Assembly (NCBI GenBank): GCA_963682055.1
Contig: OY821743.1
Location: forward strand, 33,342,702-33,406,701
Reading direction: 5' to 3'
Length of the DNA stretch: 64,000 bases
From: Primula veris
Lineage: Eukaryota; Streptophyta; Magnoliopsida; Ericales; Primulaceae
In this document: positions 24,439 to 43,020 of the stretch, in pieces
Numbering within the stretch: position 1 is the first letter of the stretch
Layout of the letters: each line of letters starts with the position of its first letter
Translations under genes and position numbers: made by a program
The notes under the pieces: generated by a model
What the model saw: only the letters and a program-made list of their open reading frames with translations
The model's database searches: none
Told to the model about the DNA's origin: nothing

Positions 24439-26265
24439 TAATAATTTAGTTTGGATTTTAAATTAAATTTAGGTTAGTTATTTTTGGGTTCTCACATATG
24501 TGTTGTGTTTTTAGTGATTGTCACACCTATATTTTTGTAGACTCGGTCTATAATAGTGTTACTTCTGCCTCCATATATATTTAACAACACCTAGGGTTTC
24601 GCCAAACTCCGCTGCCGCCGTCACTGATGGGGCCGGATAAAGGCAGCAACGACGGGCTGGCGTTTGGGAGAGAGAGATGGAATGAGAGAGAATGGTGGTG
24701 GTAGATCTCGACAGAGAGCAGAGAGAGGCATAGAGATGACGATAATACGTATATATATATATATATAGAGAGAGAGAGATAGAAAGAAAGAAAGATGGAT
24801 ACACAGAGAGACATTTAGAGAGGGAGATGAAGAGGATAAACCGTCTTCGGAGCTCCGACGACGATGATGGCAGCTCCGACGGTGGAAGTTCATCGGAGAC
24901 GGCGTTAGGGTGTAGTGTAGTCTAATTCTAGAGAGAGAAAGTGTAATTAGTTAATGGATCAAAACAGATTTAAATCCTTTTTTATATTTATGACAAAATA
25001 CCACATAACAAAAAATTTGGAGTAGTGTTTTTTGGAATAACGTTGGTTCTCCCAATAACTAAAAAGTGTAGCAGGCATGAATATAATCGGGGCTCGCGGT
25101 GGTGGGGGAACTGAGTCGGAAAAAATAGGAATTCGAGTGGTAAGGTATCTGACATTTTCTTAAATATAAATTTATGAATCTAAAATTGAGTATTTTAATT
25201 ACGGAAATTAAAAATGTCGTATTTAACCTTAAATGGTTTCAAATAGGGCAGCAAATCACTGTTTTAATAAATTTATATGTAAAATATGGACTAGAGTTTT
25301 TTTTTTAATAATGTGGGAATGGGTGTAAAATATGCACTATAATTTTGTATAAGGGGGATGATTGTACCCGCCACCGGTTTTCTAGCTCATCCCTCTTTGC
25401 TAGGAAGCAAGATACGAAACGAGCTACTGAAACAAGACATGAAAAAAAAAAAAAGTAAAAAATTTAAGATTTACATATGAATAACGAGATGCATAAAATA
25501 AGAGAGAGAAGCGAAAAACACAATTTTTTAATTAAAAAAAAAGCTTATTGGTGGGAGGTAATATTTTAATAAGATTTTTGTTTATAAGTCATTACTCTCA
25601 TAAATTTTTAAATGTAGGTCACCTAAAAAGTTATAAAAAGAGATATTATTTTCGTAACTTTTTGATATTTTTTTTATTTAATAAGTTAAACAAACACTAA
25701 AAAAACCAGCTTTTAAGTTATTTTTTTACACTTTGATATCTTTATCGTGTAGATTATAATATTTTTTAAATTTAAAAACAATTTGTAACATATTTTTTTT
25801 ACATTTTAATATTTTTTCCGTATAGATTATAAATTATTTTTTAATCTTAATAACAAGTTTTAGACTCTCTTCTATTGGACGGGTGAATAGAACTTAAAAA
25901 AAAATTTGAACACATGATCTCCATTTTTATTTATTTATAAAAGTTGACCATGACTAATAATCTCGAAAAAAGCCTTATCGAAACCCAGCCCAATATATTT
26001 AAAGTACAGATTTGTAATATTTGAAGAAATGAAATAGGATAAGAAAAAAAATAATATCACAGACTTTCCTCTCAAATTTCACAATCTCTCTCACAACTCT
26101 GTAAGACCCATCTCTCTCTCTCTCTCTCTACATTTTTTGTTTTATACTTTATTGAATTACCTTTTTTGTTTTTGAATTATTAAAAAAGAAGCTTTCTTGA
26201 ACTATAAATTTCTCAAGCTTGAACCTTTTTTATGTTCTATATATTTATTTAGGTTAAAATAAAAC
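24439..26265. other. Intergenic DNA upstream of the PPR gene
   Basis: A patch at 24,590-24,905 is less AT-rich and holds a 32-codon plus-strand frame from 24,826 (Asp/Ser/Gly-rich). Its minus-strand frames are low-complexity Ser/Tyr/Ile runs from (TA)n and (GA)n. Neither looks like a real gene, though a decayed fragment is possible. A (TC)n tract near 26,110-26,129 probably belongs to the PPR leader or promoter. Confidence 0.5.
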
Positions 26266-28014
26266 ATGGGTTTTGTTGTGCAAACACAAACCCATGAAGG
26301 GTTTAGCTCAGTTCACTCTATTCATGCTCATAGCTTGAATAATCCCTTTTTAAGTGATAAAATTAGGGCTAGGGTTTATTATCCCAACTCGATTAAAAAC
26401 GAGGGTTTTAGTAAGGCGAGGCGAAATAGAATATGCGCTGTTCCGAGGGTTAGCTCAAATGGGAAGTTGTCGAATATCGAAAAAAATTATTTTGTGTCGC
26501 AAAACCAGGATAGTTATGAGGAATTCGAGAGTAATAATAATCTTAAAAGGTTGGTTAGAAATGGGGAGTTAGAGGAAGGGTTTAAGCATCTCGAGAACAT
26601 GGTTTATAGAGGGGATATTCCTGATATTATCCCTTGTACTAGTTTGATTCGCGGTTTTTGTCGAGTTGGTAAGACGAAAAAGGCCACTAGAGTTTTGGAG
26701 ATTCTTGAAGAATCCGGTGCGGTTCCTGATGTTATTACTTATAATGTTTTGATTAGCGGGTATTGTAAGTCGGGGGAAATCGATAGTGCTTTGAAAGTAC
26801 TGGACCGAATGAGCGTTGCACCTGATGTTGTCACGTATAACACAATATTGCGTAGCTTATGCGATAGTGGGAAGCTAAAACAAGCGATGCAGGTTTTGGA
26901 CCGACAGTTGCAGAGAGAGTGTTATCCGGATGTTATTACGTATACGATTTTAATCGAAGCTACTTGTAAGGAAACTGGGGTTGGACAAGCTATGAAGCTT
27001 TTGGATGAGATGAGGAACAAAGGGTGTAAACCCGATGTGGTTACTTATAATGTTTTGATAAATGGGATTTGCAAAGAAGGGAGATTAGACGAAGCGATTA
27101 AGTTTTTGAATAGTATGGCTTCTTATGGTTGTCAACCTAATGTTATTACGTATAATATAATTTTACGTAGTATGTGTAGTACCGGGAGGTGGATGGATGC
27201 TGAGAAGCTATTAGCGGAAATGCTTCGTAAAGGTTGTTCTCCGAGTGTGGTCACTTTCAACATTTTGATTAATTTTTTATGTCGAAAGGGATTACTGGGA
27301 CGAGCTATTGATATTTTGGAGAAAATGTCGGATCATGGGTGTACTCCGAATTCATTGAGTTATAACCCTTTGCTTCATGGTTTTTGCAAAGAAAAGAAGA
27401 TGGACAGGGCAATTGAGTATTTGGAGATAATGGTTTCGAGGGGGTGTTATCCCGACATTGTTACGTATAACACTTTGCTAACGGCGCTATGCAAAGATGG
27501 AAAAGTTGATGTAGCTGTTGAGATACTAAATCAGTTGAGTTCGAAAGGGTGTTCGCCTGTTTTAATCACTTATAATACGGTAATTGATGGTCTAGCTAAA
27601 GCTGGTGAAACAAATCGTGCTATTAAGCTTTTAAATGAGATGAGGCAAAAGAATCTGCAACCTGATATAATCACGTATTCGTCCCTGGTGGGTGGGCTTA
27701 GTAGAGAAGGAAAAGTGGACGAGGCAATTACGTTTTTTCATGACCTTGAAAGATTAGGTGTAAGGCCTAATGCTATTACTTATAATGCCTTAATGTTGGG
27801 TCTTTGTAAGGCTAGAAAAACGTATCGCGCAATTGATTTTTTAGCTTATATGGTTTCTAAAGGGTGCAAGCCAACAGAAGCTACTTATATGATACTCGTC
27901 GAGGGACTAGCTTATGAAGGATTTACAAAAGAGGCTTTGGAGTTGTTGAACGAGCTATGTTTAAGAGGAGTTGTGAAGAAAAGTTCGGCTGACCAGGTGG
28001 CAGTTAAGGTGTAG
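26266..28014 (+). CDS. P-class pentatricopeptide repeat protein (At1g09900-like)
   Basis: A 582-aa intronless gene, as is usual for PPR proteins. These are helical-repeat RNA-binding proteins that act mostly in plastids or mitochondria on transcript stability, processing or translation. Residues 1-80 are Ser/Asn/Arg-rich and could be an organelle transit peptide. From about residue 90 there is one degenerate repeat, then thirteen consecutive motifs of the 35-residue P type (for example VVTYNVLINGICKEGRLDEA), ending near 572. One early motif (VITYNVLISGYCKSGEIDSA...) is only 32 residues. No E or DYW extension follows, so C-to-U editing is unlikely to be its own activity. The overall sequence resembles Arabidopsis At1g09900 from memory. 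The start is the first ATG after a CT-rich leader. Confidence 0.93.
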   Translation: MGFVVQTQTHEGFSSVHSIHAHSLNNPFLSDKIRARVYYPNSIKNEGFSKARRNRICAVPRVSSNGKLSNIEKNYFVSQNQDSYEEFESNNNLKRLVRNGELEEGFKHLENMVYRGDIPDIIPCTSLIRGFCRVGKTKKATRVLEILEESGAVPDVITYNVLISGYCKSGEIDSALKVLDRMSVAPDVVTYNTILRSLCDSGKLKQAMQVLDRQLQRECYPDVITYTILIEATCKETGVGQAMKLLDEMRNKGCKPDVVTYNVLINGICKEGRLDEAIKFLNSMASYGCQPNVITYNIILRSMCSTGRWMDAEKLLAEMLRKGCSPSVVTFNILINFLCRKGLLGRAIDILEKMSDHGCTPNSLSYNPLLHGFCKEKKMDRAIEYLEIMVSRGCYPDIVTYNTLLTALCKDGKVDVAVEILNQLSSKGCSPVLITYNTVIDGLAKAGETNRAIKLLNEMRQKNLQPDIITYSSLVGGLSREGKVDEAITFFHDLERLGVRPNAITYNALMLGLCKARKTYRAIDFLAYMVSKGCKPTEATYMILVEGLAYEGFTKEALELLNELCLRGVVKKSSADQVAVKV

Positions 28015-30334
28015 GTTCCGATATTTTTCACAATCTTGTTAAAATGATTCCTTACTGTACGAGTTTATCCGGTTTAATTTTGGTAGTAGTATTGGAAGGC
28101 TGTAATTTTGATGATACAAATTTTAAGCTTGGTTTGCTCTTAAATTACAAGCTATCGATTTTGTAATATTTTTTTTTGCATATCCCACTTCTCAGTTTCA
28201 CATTGGTTTCTCAATTTGCTATTACTCTGTCAAGGTTTTTTTTACAATGTCTCTGTTTTGTCCGATTTTCCGCTTGTCATTGTGCGTACCAACCGAACTT
28301 GATTTTAGTTTATCTGTTTAGCAAAACTGGTAGGACATTTTTAATTTTTTTAGGAAGAAATGAACTTAATAGGATGGTTATTTTTCTTGAGATGTCATGT
28401 ACAAAGAAAAGACATAGGTGGGTACGAATGGATGTCTTAAACCATAACCTCATTGTACTACCCTGGGATGCTCTGAAAAGGATCAACTCGTAGAGATGGA
28501 ATTTTGTACCGAAATGTATAATCCACTTGCAATTAGCACTCATATCGTAAATACAAATCAATAAGAGTGTTTAACATTTAAGATATAAATCTACATATAT
28601 AAATATAATTGACATGTTAAATAGTGATTTCAAGCTTGGCCAACTATTTTAGATAATAAATTCTCTTCTAGTTTTCTACAAATGTCATTTTTTTTCTTCA
28701 TAATTGTGTTTTTATTTGATATCGCTAGTGTATCTTTCCATACTATTAAGATGTTGAAGTAGCGGTATAATGGAAGTGTGGTACTTCAAAGGTGGGATAA
28801 AGTATGGGTAATGAAATTTTGTATATCATGCGTGTGATATATGAGATTCTAGGTATCTACGTGTAATTTTTACCGGTAAATATATTGTGTTTAAATTGTT
28901 TAAAAATAAAATTTTAAAATATGTTCATATAATTTAACATTTGAACCATGTGATAAACTTTTGAAAAATTCGATTTCGACAACTTAGATATGAGTTATTT
29001 GTCGGTCAAAATTACATGTAATTTCGTATAGTCATAACAATTTGGGACGGAAAGAATACAACACAAATAAAAATGGTACTGGATCGTTTCCACCCTATCA
29101 ACGAGTTGTAGGACCATTATATTATTTTAAACTTAACAAGTAAAACGGTCAAAGTATTTGAAAATACAATAAGTATTAATAAAATGATGATTTTGATGAC
29201 ATATTCAAACTTTTTCAGAATGAAAGTAATGTACAAACTTGAAACCTTTCGGTTCGATTGTTAATCTAAGAAACTCCCTGGGTGTTTTTAACAATAGAGT
29301 TAAAATTTGACAGTTATAAAATGATTCCATATTCCTTAACATTCCCTCCCTAGCCCGCTGACTATTTCTCTTTTTATCTATAAAGCAATCCCGTGCAATC
29401 AGTGACGGAACCAGTATTGTGAAATATGAATGCTGATTTCTATAAAAAAATAATTATACGTTATATGAAATTATTTTACGAAATGCAAGACTAAACTACT
29501 AAAATTTGAAGTTTTTAATCAAAATACATACGAAAAATCTATTTTTTCAGTTTTTTTTTTTCAAAATGTAGGACTGCAGCCCCCGACTGTCCCTACCTAG
29601 TTCATTAAATGTGTGCGATATAATGTGATAATTTAGTTTCTCAAATTGATAACTGCGGCTCCTTGTAAAGTAGATACATAAATTTTGTTCACTAAATTTA
29701 AGAAAAATGAGAAGAGAAGTGATAACACAAATTAACCACAACTGAAACACATCCCTGGTTACCTTACTAACTCTAACTGGAAGGGGAAAAAGCCCGCAAG
29801 TAATCTATGACAGCAACAAATATATGGAAACTTCCGACAAGTCAAAGAAGAAATAGCACACATTCAATCATTCATACAACAACTACAAGCTTACATGTGT
29901 ATCAAAACTATACTTGTCCTTCCCGAGACACTAGATATAACGGCACAACAACATTAATTTCACATACACTTCATAAATAAAAAAGTTCAGGGGCTACTTA
30001 GGCTTTGGAGTTTATCAGCGATAAGATTTACAAGATGGTAAGATTCCGAAAAAACAACCTTTGTGGAACTGTTCACCATTACAAACTTGCAACCATGCAC
30101 TAAAGTGATCGCAATTAGGTGTTTTAAGTACAGCTCAAACTGTATATAAAACAGCCATATACAAAAATTGTAGTAGAGTCGCTTGTTCTTCTATGGGACA
30201 TAGTTGGGGGAGAGAGTGATAAATAAATATTCATGGTGTTGCACTTAAGAAGGTTGCAACATTTAAATGAAGGCTGTGGGGAGGTAACTCCTCTAGATCA
30301 CATTAATGGAGCAGTAGAGAAAATTGCTGTCTTT
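28015..30334. other. Intergenic DNA between PPR gene and CIPK8
   Basis: The segment holds the PPR 3' flank, then AT-rich DNA with a Stowaway-like relic at 28,857-29,059 and the CIPK8 3' flank. A 105-codon frame at 28,176-28,493 has no family resemblance and is probably chance. Nothing else was recognised. Confidence 0.55.
28857..29059. mobile_element. Truncated, diverged Stowaway-like relic
   Basis: It follows the 24,204 MITE in order: ctacgtgtaattttt, an aacatttgaa/aatgttaaat-like core, gtcggtcaaaattacatgta, tttcgtat and a final gggacggaaaga. The left terminal 30 bases are missing. Confidence 0.55.
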
Positions 30335-37675
<7,341 letters not shown>

Positions 37676-37681
37676 CTGATG

Positions 37682-37737
37682 ATATATATATATATATATG
37701 TATGTATGTATGTATGTATATATATAGAGAGAGAGAG
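37682..37737. repeat. Microsatellite in the CIPK8 leader/promoter
   Basis: (TA)n, (TATG)n and (GA)n runs succeed one another directly upstream of the CIPK8 start codon. They lie between it and the MULE end. Confidence 0.85.
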
Positions 37738-37787
37738 TTTCTTTGGCTAATGAAAATCAATCACAGCTCAAAAAGAGAGAGACAAGA

Positions 37788-38010
37788 GAGTTTCTCCACA
37801 ATAGCCTCTGAAATATTCTCAAAATGGTCTACTTTCGAAAAACGACAGATCGAAATGATTAAAACGACCGGTCGTTTTATTATTGAACTCTCTGGAACAA
37901 TTTGGACAATAAACGATCGGTCGAATTGGACAATACGACCGGTCGTTTTTCAGACAAAAACGATCGGTCGTTATGTACATTTCGATCGGTCGTTTTTCAG
38001 AAATACTTGT
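37788..38010 (+). repeat. MULE left terminal inverted repeat
   Basis: From gagtttctccacaatagcc to about 38,010. It contains six cga[cy]cggtcg/cgatcggtcg-type sites and the landmarks aaaatggtctactttcg, gaactctctggaacaatttgg, ttggaca and tgtacatttcgatcggtcg. The same landmarks appear inverted at the right end. Confidence 0.8.
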
Positions 38011-38209
38011 ACTTAAAAAACTCATCTCATTTCCCCAGACCACTGTACTCATCTCATTTCCCAGACCACTGTAAAAATAAAAAAACAGAGCTCTTAGATC
38101 ATTTTAAGGCAAATCTCAGATCTCTTCCAAAACAGGTAAAAGCTCAATATTTTGTGTTGTTGGAGTATTATTTGAGTAAAATTGTTAATTTTACCGTGTG
38201 GTTATCGAA

Positions 38210-40870
38210 ATGAAAAATCCTACAATTATGTGTTATTGGGGAGGTACGATAATGGAAACTATTAGCGAGGGGTTATCTTATGATATTTCTTATAAAAAAA
38301 ATTTTAAGATATCTAGAAACACGACATACGACCAATTTTTGGAAAAATTGTTTAAGGTACTTGATGTATCATCGACTTCAAATCGTTTGAGTTTAACATG
38401 TCGTTATCCATATCTGACTACACTTACTGAGTTTAAATATATGCGATTGGCTGTTGATGATAATGATTCGTTGGAAACCATGCTTGAGTTAATAGAATAA
38501 AATGGAAGAACGTTTATAGAGTTATATGTTAAAATTGAGCAAGTTTACTCTTCTGATCAAGATTACGGGTTGTATTATAATATTCTTTCCACTAATGAAA
38601 TCGGTACATCAAGTGGAACACCCATTCGACAAGAGCCAATGCATGAAATCGGTACATCAAGTAGAACACCAATTCGACAAGAGCCAATGCTAGAGGTATA
38701 TTCTGAGAACAACGAACCAGATTTGACACATTTGGATGCAGTGTGTCGATTGGCAGATAATATTGGTTGGTCGATAGAACTTGGGGATGAACCAGAGGAT
38801 GAAGATCCGGACTTCAATATTAGCGAAAACGAGTCTGACGATGACGAAGAAAATGTACAAGAAGTTGAGTACGAAGAATTATCATCTGAAATGTGCTTGT
38901 ATATGGATGAGGATGAAAACGACCAATCAAGTGGGTCACAATTGGCGAATAATACTATTCCCGATGAAATTCCTATGCATCAACCAATGTCAAGTTTGTT
39001 TAATGAACCGTTCGACACTCAAGAAAATTATAGTAACCAGAGACGAAATTATATGATGTATCCTGGATTTTGGGATCCTCAAGTTAATGATCCTTTTATT
39101 GGTCTTTTATTTAGGGATAAAGAAATGTTGAAAAAGGGAATAAAACTTTGGTCAATCAAACGTAACATCCATTTTTCCACTAAAAGTTCGAAGGCAAAAT
39201 TTTGGGAAATTCGTTGTAAACTGGCCGAAACTCAACAATGCAAATGGAAACTACGAGCTTCACTAAGAAAGAAACATGGATTTTTTGAAGTGTCGGTGTA
39301 CAACGGTCCTCATACATGCATTCATGCCGAGCTTACAACTGATCATCCACAGTTAGATTCCAATCTTGTTGCCCAAACCATTCGAAATGCCATCACAACT
39401 AATCCTATGATGAAGATTTCATTAGTTAAAGAGATTGTGAATGCCCGCTTTGAAATGTCAGTTTCATACAAAAAAGCTTATTTGGGTAAACAAAAAGCAA
39501 TCGCAGAGATATTTGGTAATTGGGAAGACTCGTATAAGGTTTTACCTAAATTTATGAAAGCGCTTCAAAAGTATAATCCCGGTACCGTTGCTTCTTATGA
39601 GACCACGCCAGTTTACGATGTGGTAGGAAATCCAGTGGGTGAGGTATTGAACAGATTTTTCTTCACATTTAAGGCCGTTATTGATGCATTTCAGTATTGT
39701 AGGCCAGTTATCGCTATTGATGCTACTCACTTATATGGGAAGTATAAAGGTAAGATTTTGTTGGCCATGGCATCGGATGCAGATAATCATGTTTTTCCCA
39801 TTGGTTGTGCATTTGTTGCTGAGGAGAGTACAATTTCGTGGAGCTATTTTCTTTCTAACATTATGCGACATGTGATTAAAGAGCGCGTGAATATTTGTCT
39901 AATTTCAGATAGACATGCTGGTATTCTAAGTGCAGTGAGAGGAGTTTGGCGTGGTCAAGGTTTTGTTCATCGATATTGTTCAAATCATTTTTTGGATAAT
40001 TTTAAGAAAGCTTTCAAAGGAGATCCTGACTTACACAAGTTAGCGGAGAACGCCATTTGGGAATTACAAGAAAGAAAATTGAAAAGAATCATGGAAGCAA
40101 TAAAAGTCACGAATCCTCAAGCATATCAATGGTTGATAAGAGAGCCTGCGGAAAAATGGTCATATTTTCATGATAAAGGGAGGCGACATGGTAACATGAC
40201 CACAAACATGGCTGAAATTTTCAATAATGTTTTAAAAGCTGCTCGTAATTTACCAATCACTGCTGCTGTGCAGCTTATTTTCTATAAGTTGGTACACTAT
40301 TTTTGCGAGCGGAAAAAGATAGTAATCGGGATGAGAAACAGCGGCACAAGATATGGTCCCAATATCCTTAAAATTTTAGAGAAACGTAGGTTGGACATTG
40401 GTCATACCAATGTTACTTTCGATTATGAAAGAGGGGTTTATTCCGTGTGTACAAGTTCAAGAAATTCCAGGGGAGGCAATACTCAAGTTGTCGACTTTTC
40501 ACTTTGGCAATGCGATTGCGGTAAGTGGCAGAGTGATGGAATCCCTTGTTCACATGTGTTTTCCGTATGCGCTGCAAACCGTCTTGATTGGGAAGCTTAC
40601 ATAGTAAAATATTACAGTCTTGAATCATACGAAGGTACGTACTCGGCGCAATTTTGTCCTCTTCGGCATCAAGACTATTGGGATTCATGTGATAGATTAT
40701 TTCTTCCGGATGTTACTCTTTTAAGAGAAAGGGGTCGTCCAAGATCTACTCGTATTCATAATGGTATGGATCAGTCGGAGAGATGAGCACTTATGAGATG
40801 TTCTAGTTGTCAAGGGCGAGGACATGATTGTCGTAAGTGTCCGTATCCAATACGTGCTCGACGCTTATGA
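38210..40870 (+). pseudogene. MuDR-type transposase, interrupted by two in-frame stop codons
   Basis: One continuous frame is broken only by TAA at 38,498-38,500 and TGA at 40,784-40,786, with no frameshift. The first part (from ATG 38,210) resembles the PB1-like N-terminus of plant MULE transposases (CYWGG). The middle part holds an acidic region, a MuDR N-terminal domain (WEIRCKLAETQQCKWKLRA), the DDE catalytic domain (AIDATHLYGKYKG; ISDRHAGI; NMAEIFNN) and a SWIM zinc finger (CDCGKWQSDGIPCSH). After the second stop the frame continues with a CX2CX4HX4C zinc knuckle (CSSCQGRGHDCRKC) to 40,870. The intact middle frame is 38,570-40,786. Whether stop readthrough or truncated products retain function is unknown. 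It looks young. Confidence 0.85.
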
Positions 40871-41023
40871 TTTTAGCTGTAGCTTAAACGAGACAATATG
40901 TATCTTGTACTATTTTAATTTTCCGATTGTAATTGTCTTTTTTAATATGAAATATCTATATTTATTCTCAGTGTTTTTTCATACTGTTTTTTGAGAAGAT
41001 AAACTGTTTGTTAAGTATGAGAG

Positions 41024-41139
41024 TAAATAAATAAGTGCAATTAACATAAAAATTAGAATGAACAACATAAATAAATAAGTGCAATTAACATAAAAATTAG
41101 AATGAACAACATAAATAAATAAGTGCAATTAACATAAAT
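41024..41139. repeat. 44-bp tandem repeat, 2.6 copies, inside the MULE
   Basis: The unit (aaataaataagtgcaattaa, then cataaaaattagaatgaacaacat) occurs two and a half times without change between the two MULE genes. The near identity implies recent expansion. Confidence 0.85.
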
Positions 41140-41189
41140 ATATATATTTGATTGATTTTATATATATTTTTATATTTTTATATATTTTT

Positions 41190-41450
41190 CTTGCCAAATC
41201 AGTGTCGAAAAGTGCAAACGACCGATCATAATTTTGAAACGACCGATCGTTTTTTAATTGTGCTCACTGGAAGAATTTTGTACAAAAACGACCGATCGTA
41301 GTGAAAAACGACCGATCGTTTTTACACAGACGACCGATCGTTCTGCAAAAACGACCAGTCGTTTTTTAAGTGTGCTCACTGGAAGAATTTTGTACAAAAA
41401 CGACCGATCGTAATTCCAAAACGACCGATCGTTTTTCTGTTTTCCAGTTT
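41190..41450. repeat. Internal palindromic-motif array of the MULE
   Basis: Eight acgaccgatcgt-type sites lie here, with two copies of a roughly 100-bp unit beginning gtgctcactggaagaatttt. The block starts caaatcagtgtcgaaaagtg, nearly the same as caaatcagtgtccaaaactg at about 43,676, just before the right-end array. It sits upstream of the second ORF and could be its promoter or a duplicated subterminal region. Confidence 0.75.
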
Positions 41451-41670
41451 TTAAACCTCTTTCAACCCTAATTCTCTTTCACTTTTCAAAACCTTTCATC
41501 TCTCTTTATCAAAAAATTCGCCCCCTCTCCCTAAAATTTTCTAAAAATCCCAAATATCTATATATATATAACCTAATTCTCTTATTAATCCTTATAATCA
41601 ATAATCGATTGATTCCGTTTCTTGAAAATACCAATTCTTCAACAACCCTAATTTTTTAAAAAATCCAACC

Positions 41671-43020
41671 ATGGTTCGCACCAAGAAAGCTCAAGCTCAA
41701 CCAAACCTCGTCGACGAACATGACAACGACTACGTGCCTCCGTCCCCGAGCCGCCCCCGTGTTCCTCGCGGTCGACGAACCGGCTCCTCCACCGCTCCAC
41801 CATCGGGCCCCGGTGCCTCTTCCGGCTCTCTTCCTCCTCTCTATGCATCTACAATGGGTAAAAGAGCTATCTTGACTAACTTTACATTAGATATGCCTTT
41901 ATTTCTTGAACGTTTTCCTCTTCTCATGCAAGATTTAAACTTCCAAAAACTCAACGTAATTCTTACTCTAAAAGAGTATTTCTTCATTGAAAATGTATAT
42001 GAATTTTACCATAACCTAGTTCTTGATAGGGGTCATGATGACGCACTCCGCGTGCGTTCATCGTTTAATGGCCAACCCTTCGTTTACGGTATAGACCGTT
42101 TACGAAATCTTCTACACCTCGATGCTGAGGGGGTGTACGAGCAAAGTGACGAACTTTGCGAAATGCTCAACATCGTTAATTTTACCGATTTCAAAGATGA
42201 GCTATTTCATCCCGCCCACAACAATCGCTCTAACAAAGCCCACGGCCTTCTCTTCCGAAATAAATTAGCCTACCATATCCTCTCCCATATTGTCCTCCCC
42301 CATACCTCAAACTTCACGGATGTTACCAATGAGTACATCTTTCTTTTAGGGTGCATCCATCGCCGAGTCAAACTTGACTTCGCGTCACTCATATTCTTTA
42401 AGATGGATTCGCTAAAAACGAAATCCAAGAATGGGTTACCTTACGGTGCCTTGATTTCGGCCATCTTAAAAGACATGAACCTCGTTCCCGGTGGAACCCT
42501 GTTCAAGAACAAGGACAAACACATTTGGGACACCTCCTATCTTGCCCAAATGTCAATAAAATTCGACACTACCGCCAAGACCATTACTTGGTTTGGTAAA
42601 CGGGTGTCCGGCCCCGACTATACTCATCTTTCCCTCGAAGAGGAAGAATATGTCGGCCCTAAGCCCACACCGCAAGCCGCTCGTGAGGATGTGCCTATTT
42701 CCTCCGAGTCCCTTCCCCCGTCTCACATAATGCCTTCCTCTTCTCGTCCCACTCGCGGTCGCGGAAAAGCTCAAGTCGGATCTTCCAACCGTCCTCCGCG
42801 CACCGAACAATTCTACGACGATCTATACATCGATACATATCAAAATGCGCGAATCCACCGACGCATGTTTCGCTCCATGAACACAAGTCAAGAAGACTTG
42901 GACGAAATTGATAGGATAAGCGCCGAGCAACGGGCAAAGTTCTACGGGTATTTTCCCGATCTAGCCGGTCCCGACGATGACGCCGACGAAGAGGACGACG
43001 CGACCTCCCACCGCGACTAG
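41671..43020 (+). CDS. Second MULE ORF; putative plant transposon-associated protein
   Basis: An intact 449-aa ORF with far more balanced base use than its surroundings. The N-terminus (1-60) is rich in Pro, Ser, Arg and Lys. The middle (about 75-290) is a globular region with LYEFYHNLVL-like, YGIDRLRNLLHL and LPYGALISAILKDMNLVPGG segments. These recall the family annotated in plants as putative plant transposon proteins (Transposase_32-like) or ATHILA ORF1-like. The C-terminus is Ser/Pro-rich, then acidic (DDDADEEDDA). I cannot assign a biochemical function. It is inside the MULE ends and downstream of a motif array, so it is either an accessory element gene or a captured sequence. The start is the first ATG, in a good context. 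Confidence 0.75.
   Translation: MVRTKKAQAQPNLVDEHDNDYVPPSPSRPRVPRGRRTGSSTAPPSGPGASSGSLPPLYASTMGKRAILTNFTLDMPLFLERFPLLMQDLNFQKLNVILTLKEYFFIENVYEFYHNLVLDRGHDDALRVRSSFNGQPFVYGIDRLRNLLHLDAEGVYEQSDELCEMLNIVNFTDFKDELFHPAHNNRSNKAHGLLFRNKLAYHILSHIVLPHTSNFTDVTNEYIFLLGCIHRRVKLDFASLIFFKMDSLKTKSKNGLPYGALISAILKDMNLVPGGTLFKNKDKHIWDTSYLAQMSIKFDTTAKTITWFGKRVSGPDYTHLSLEEEEYVGPKPTPQAAREDVPISSESLPPSHIMPSSSRPTRGRGKAQVGSSNRPPRTEQFYDDLYIDTYQNARIHRRMFRSMNTSQEDLDEIDRISAEQRAKFYGYFPDLAGPDDDADEEDDATSHRD

Noticed and set aside
24559..24905. Several overlapping minus-strand Ser/Tyr/Ile frames and a short plus-strand Asp-rich frame
   Set aside because: They consist of (TA)n, (GA)n and short GC-richer DNA. No conserved motif was seen; a decayed fragment cannot be excluded.
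28176..28493. 105-codon plus-strand frame after the PPR gene
   Set aside because: No recognisable domain, AT-rich codon content, and located in the PPR 3' flank.
38210..40786. FAR1/FHY3 transcription-factor gene (domesticated MULE)
   Set aside because: The intact inverted ends, near-match 9-bp flanks and premature stops indicate a mobile element rather than a domesticated host gene.
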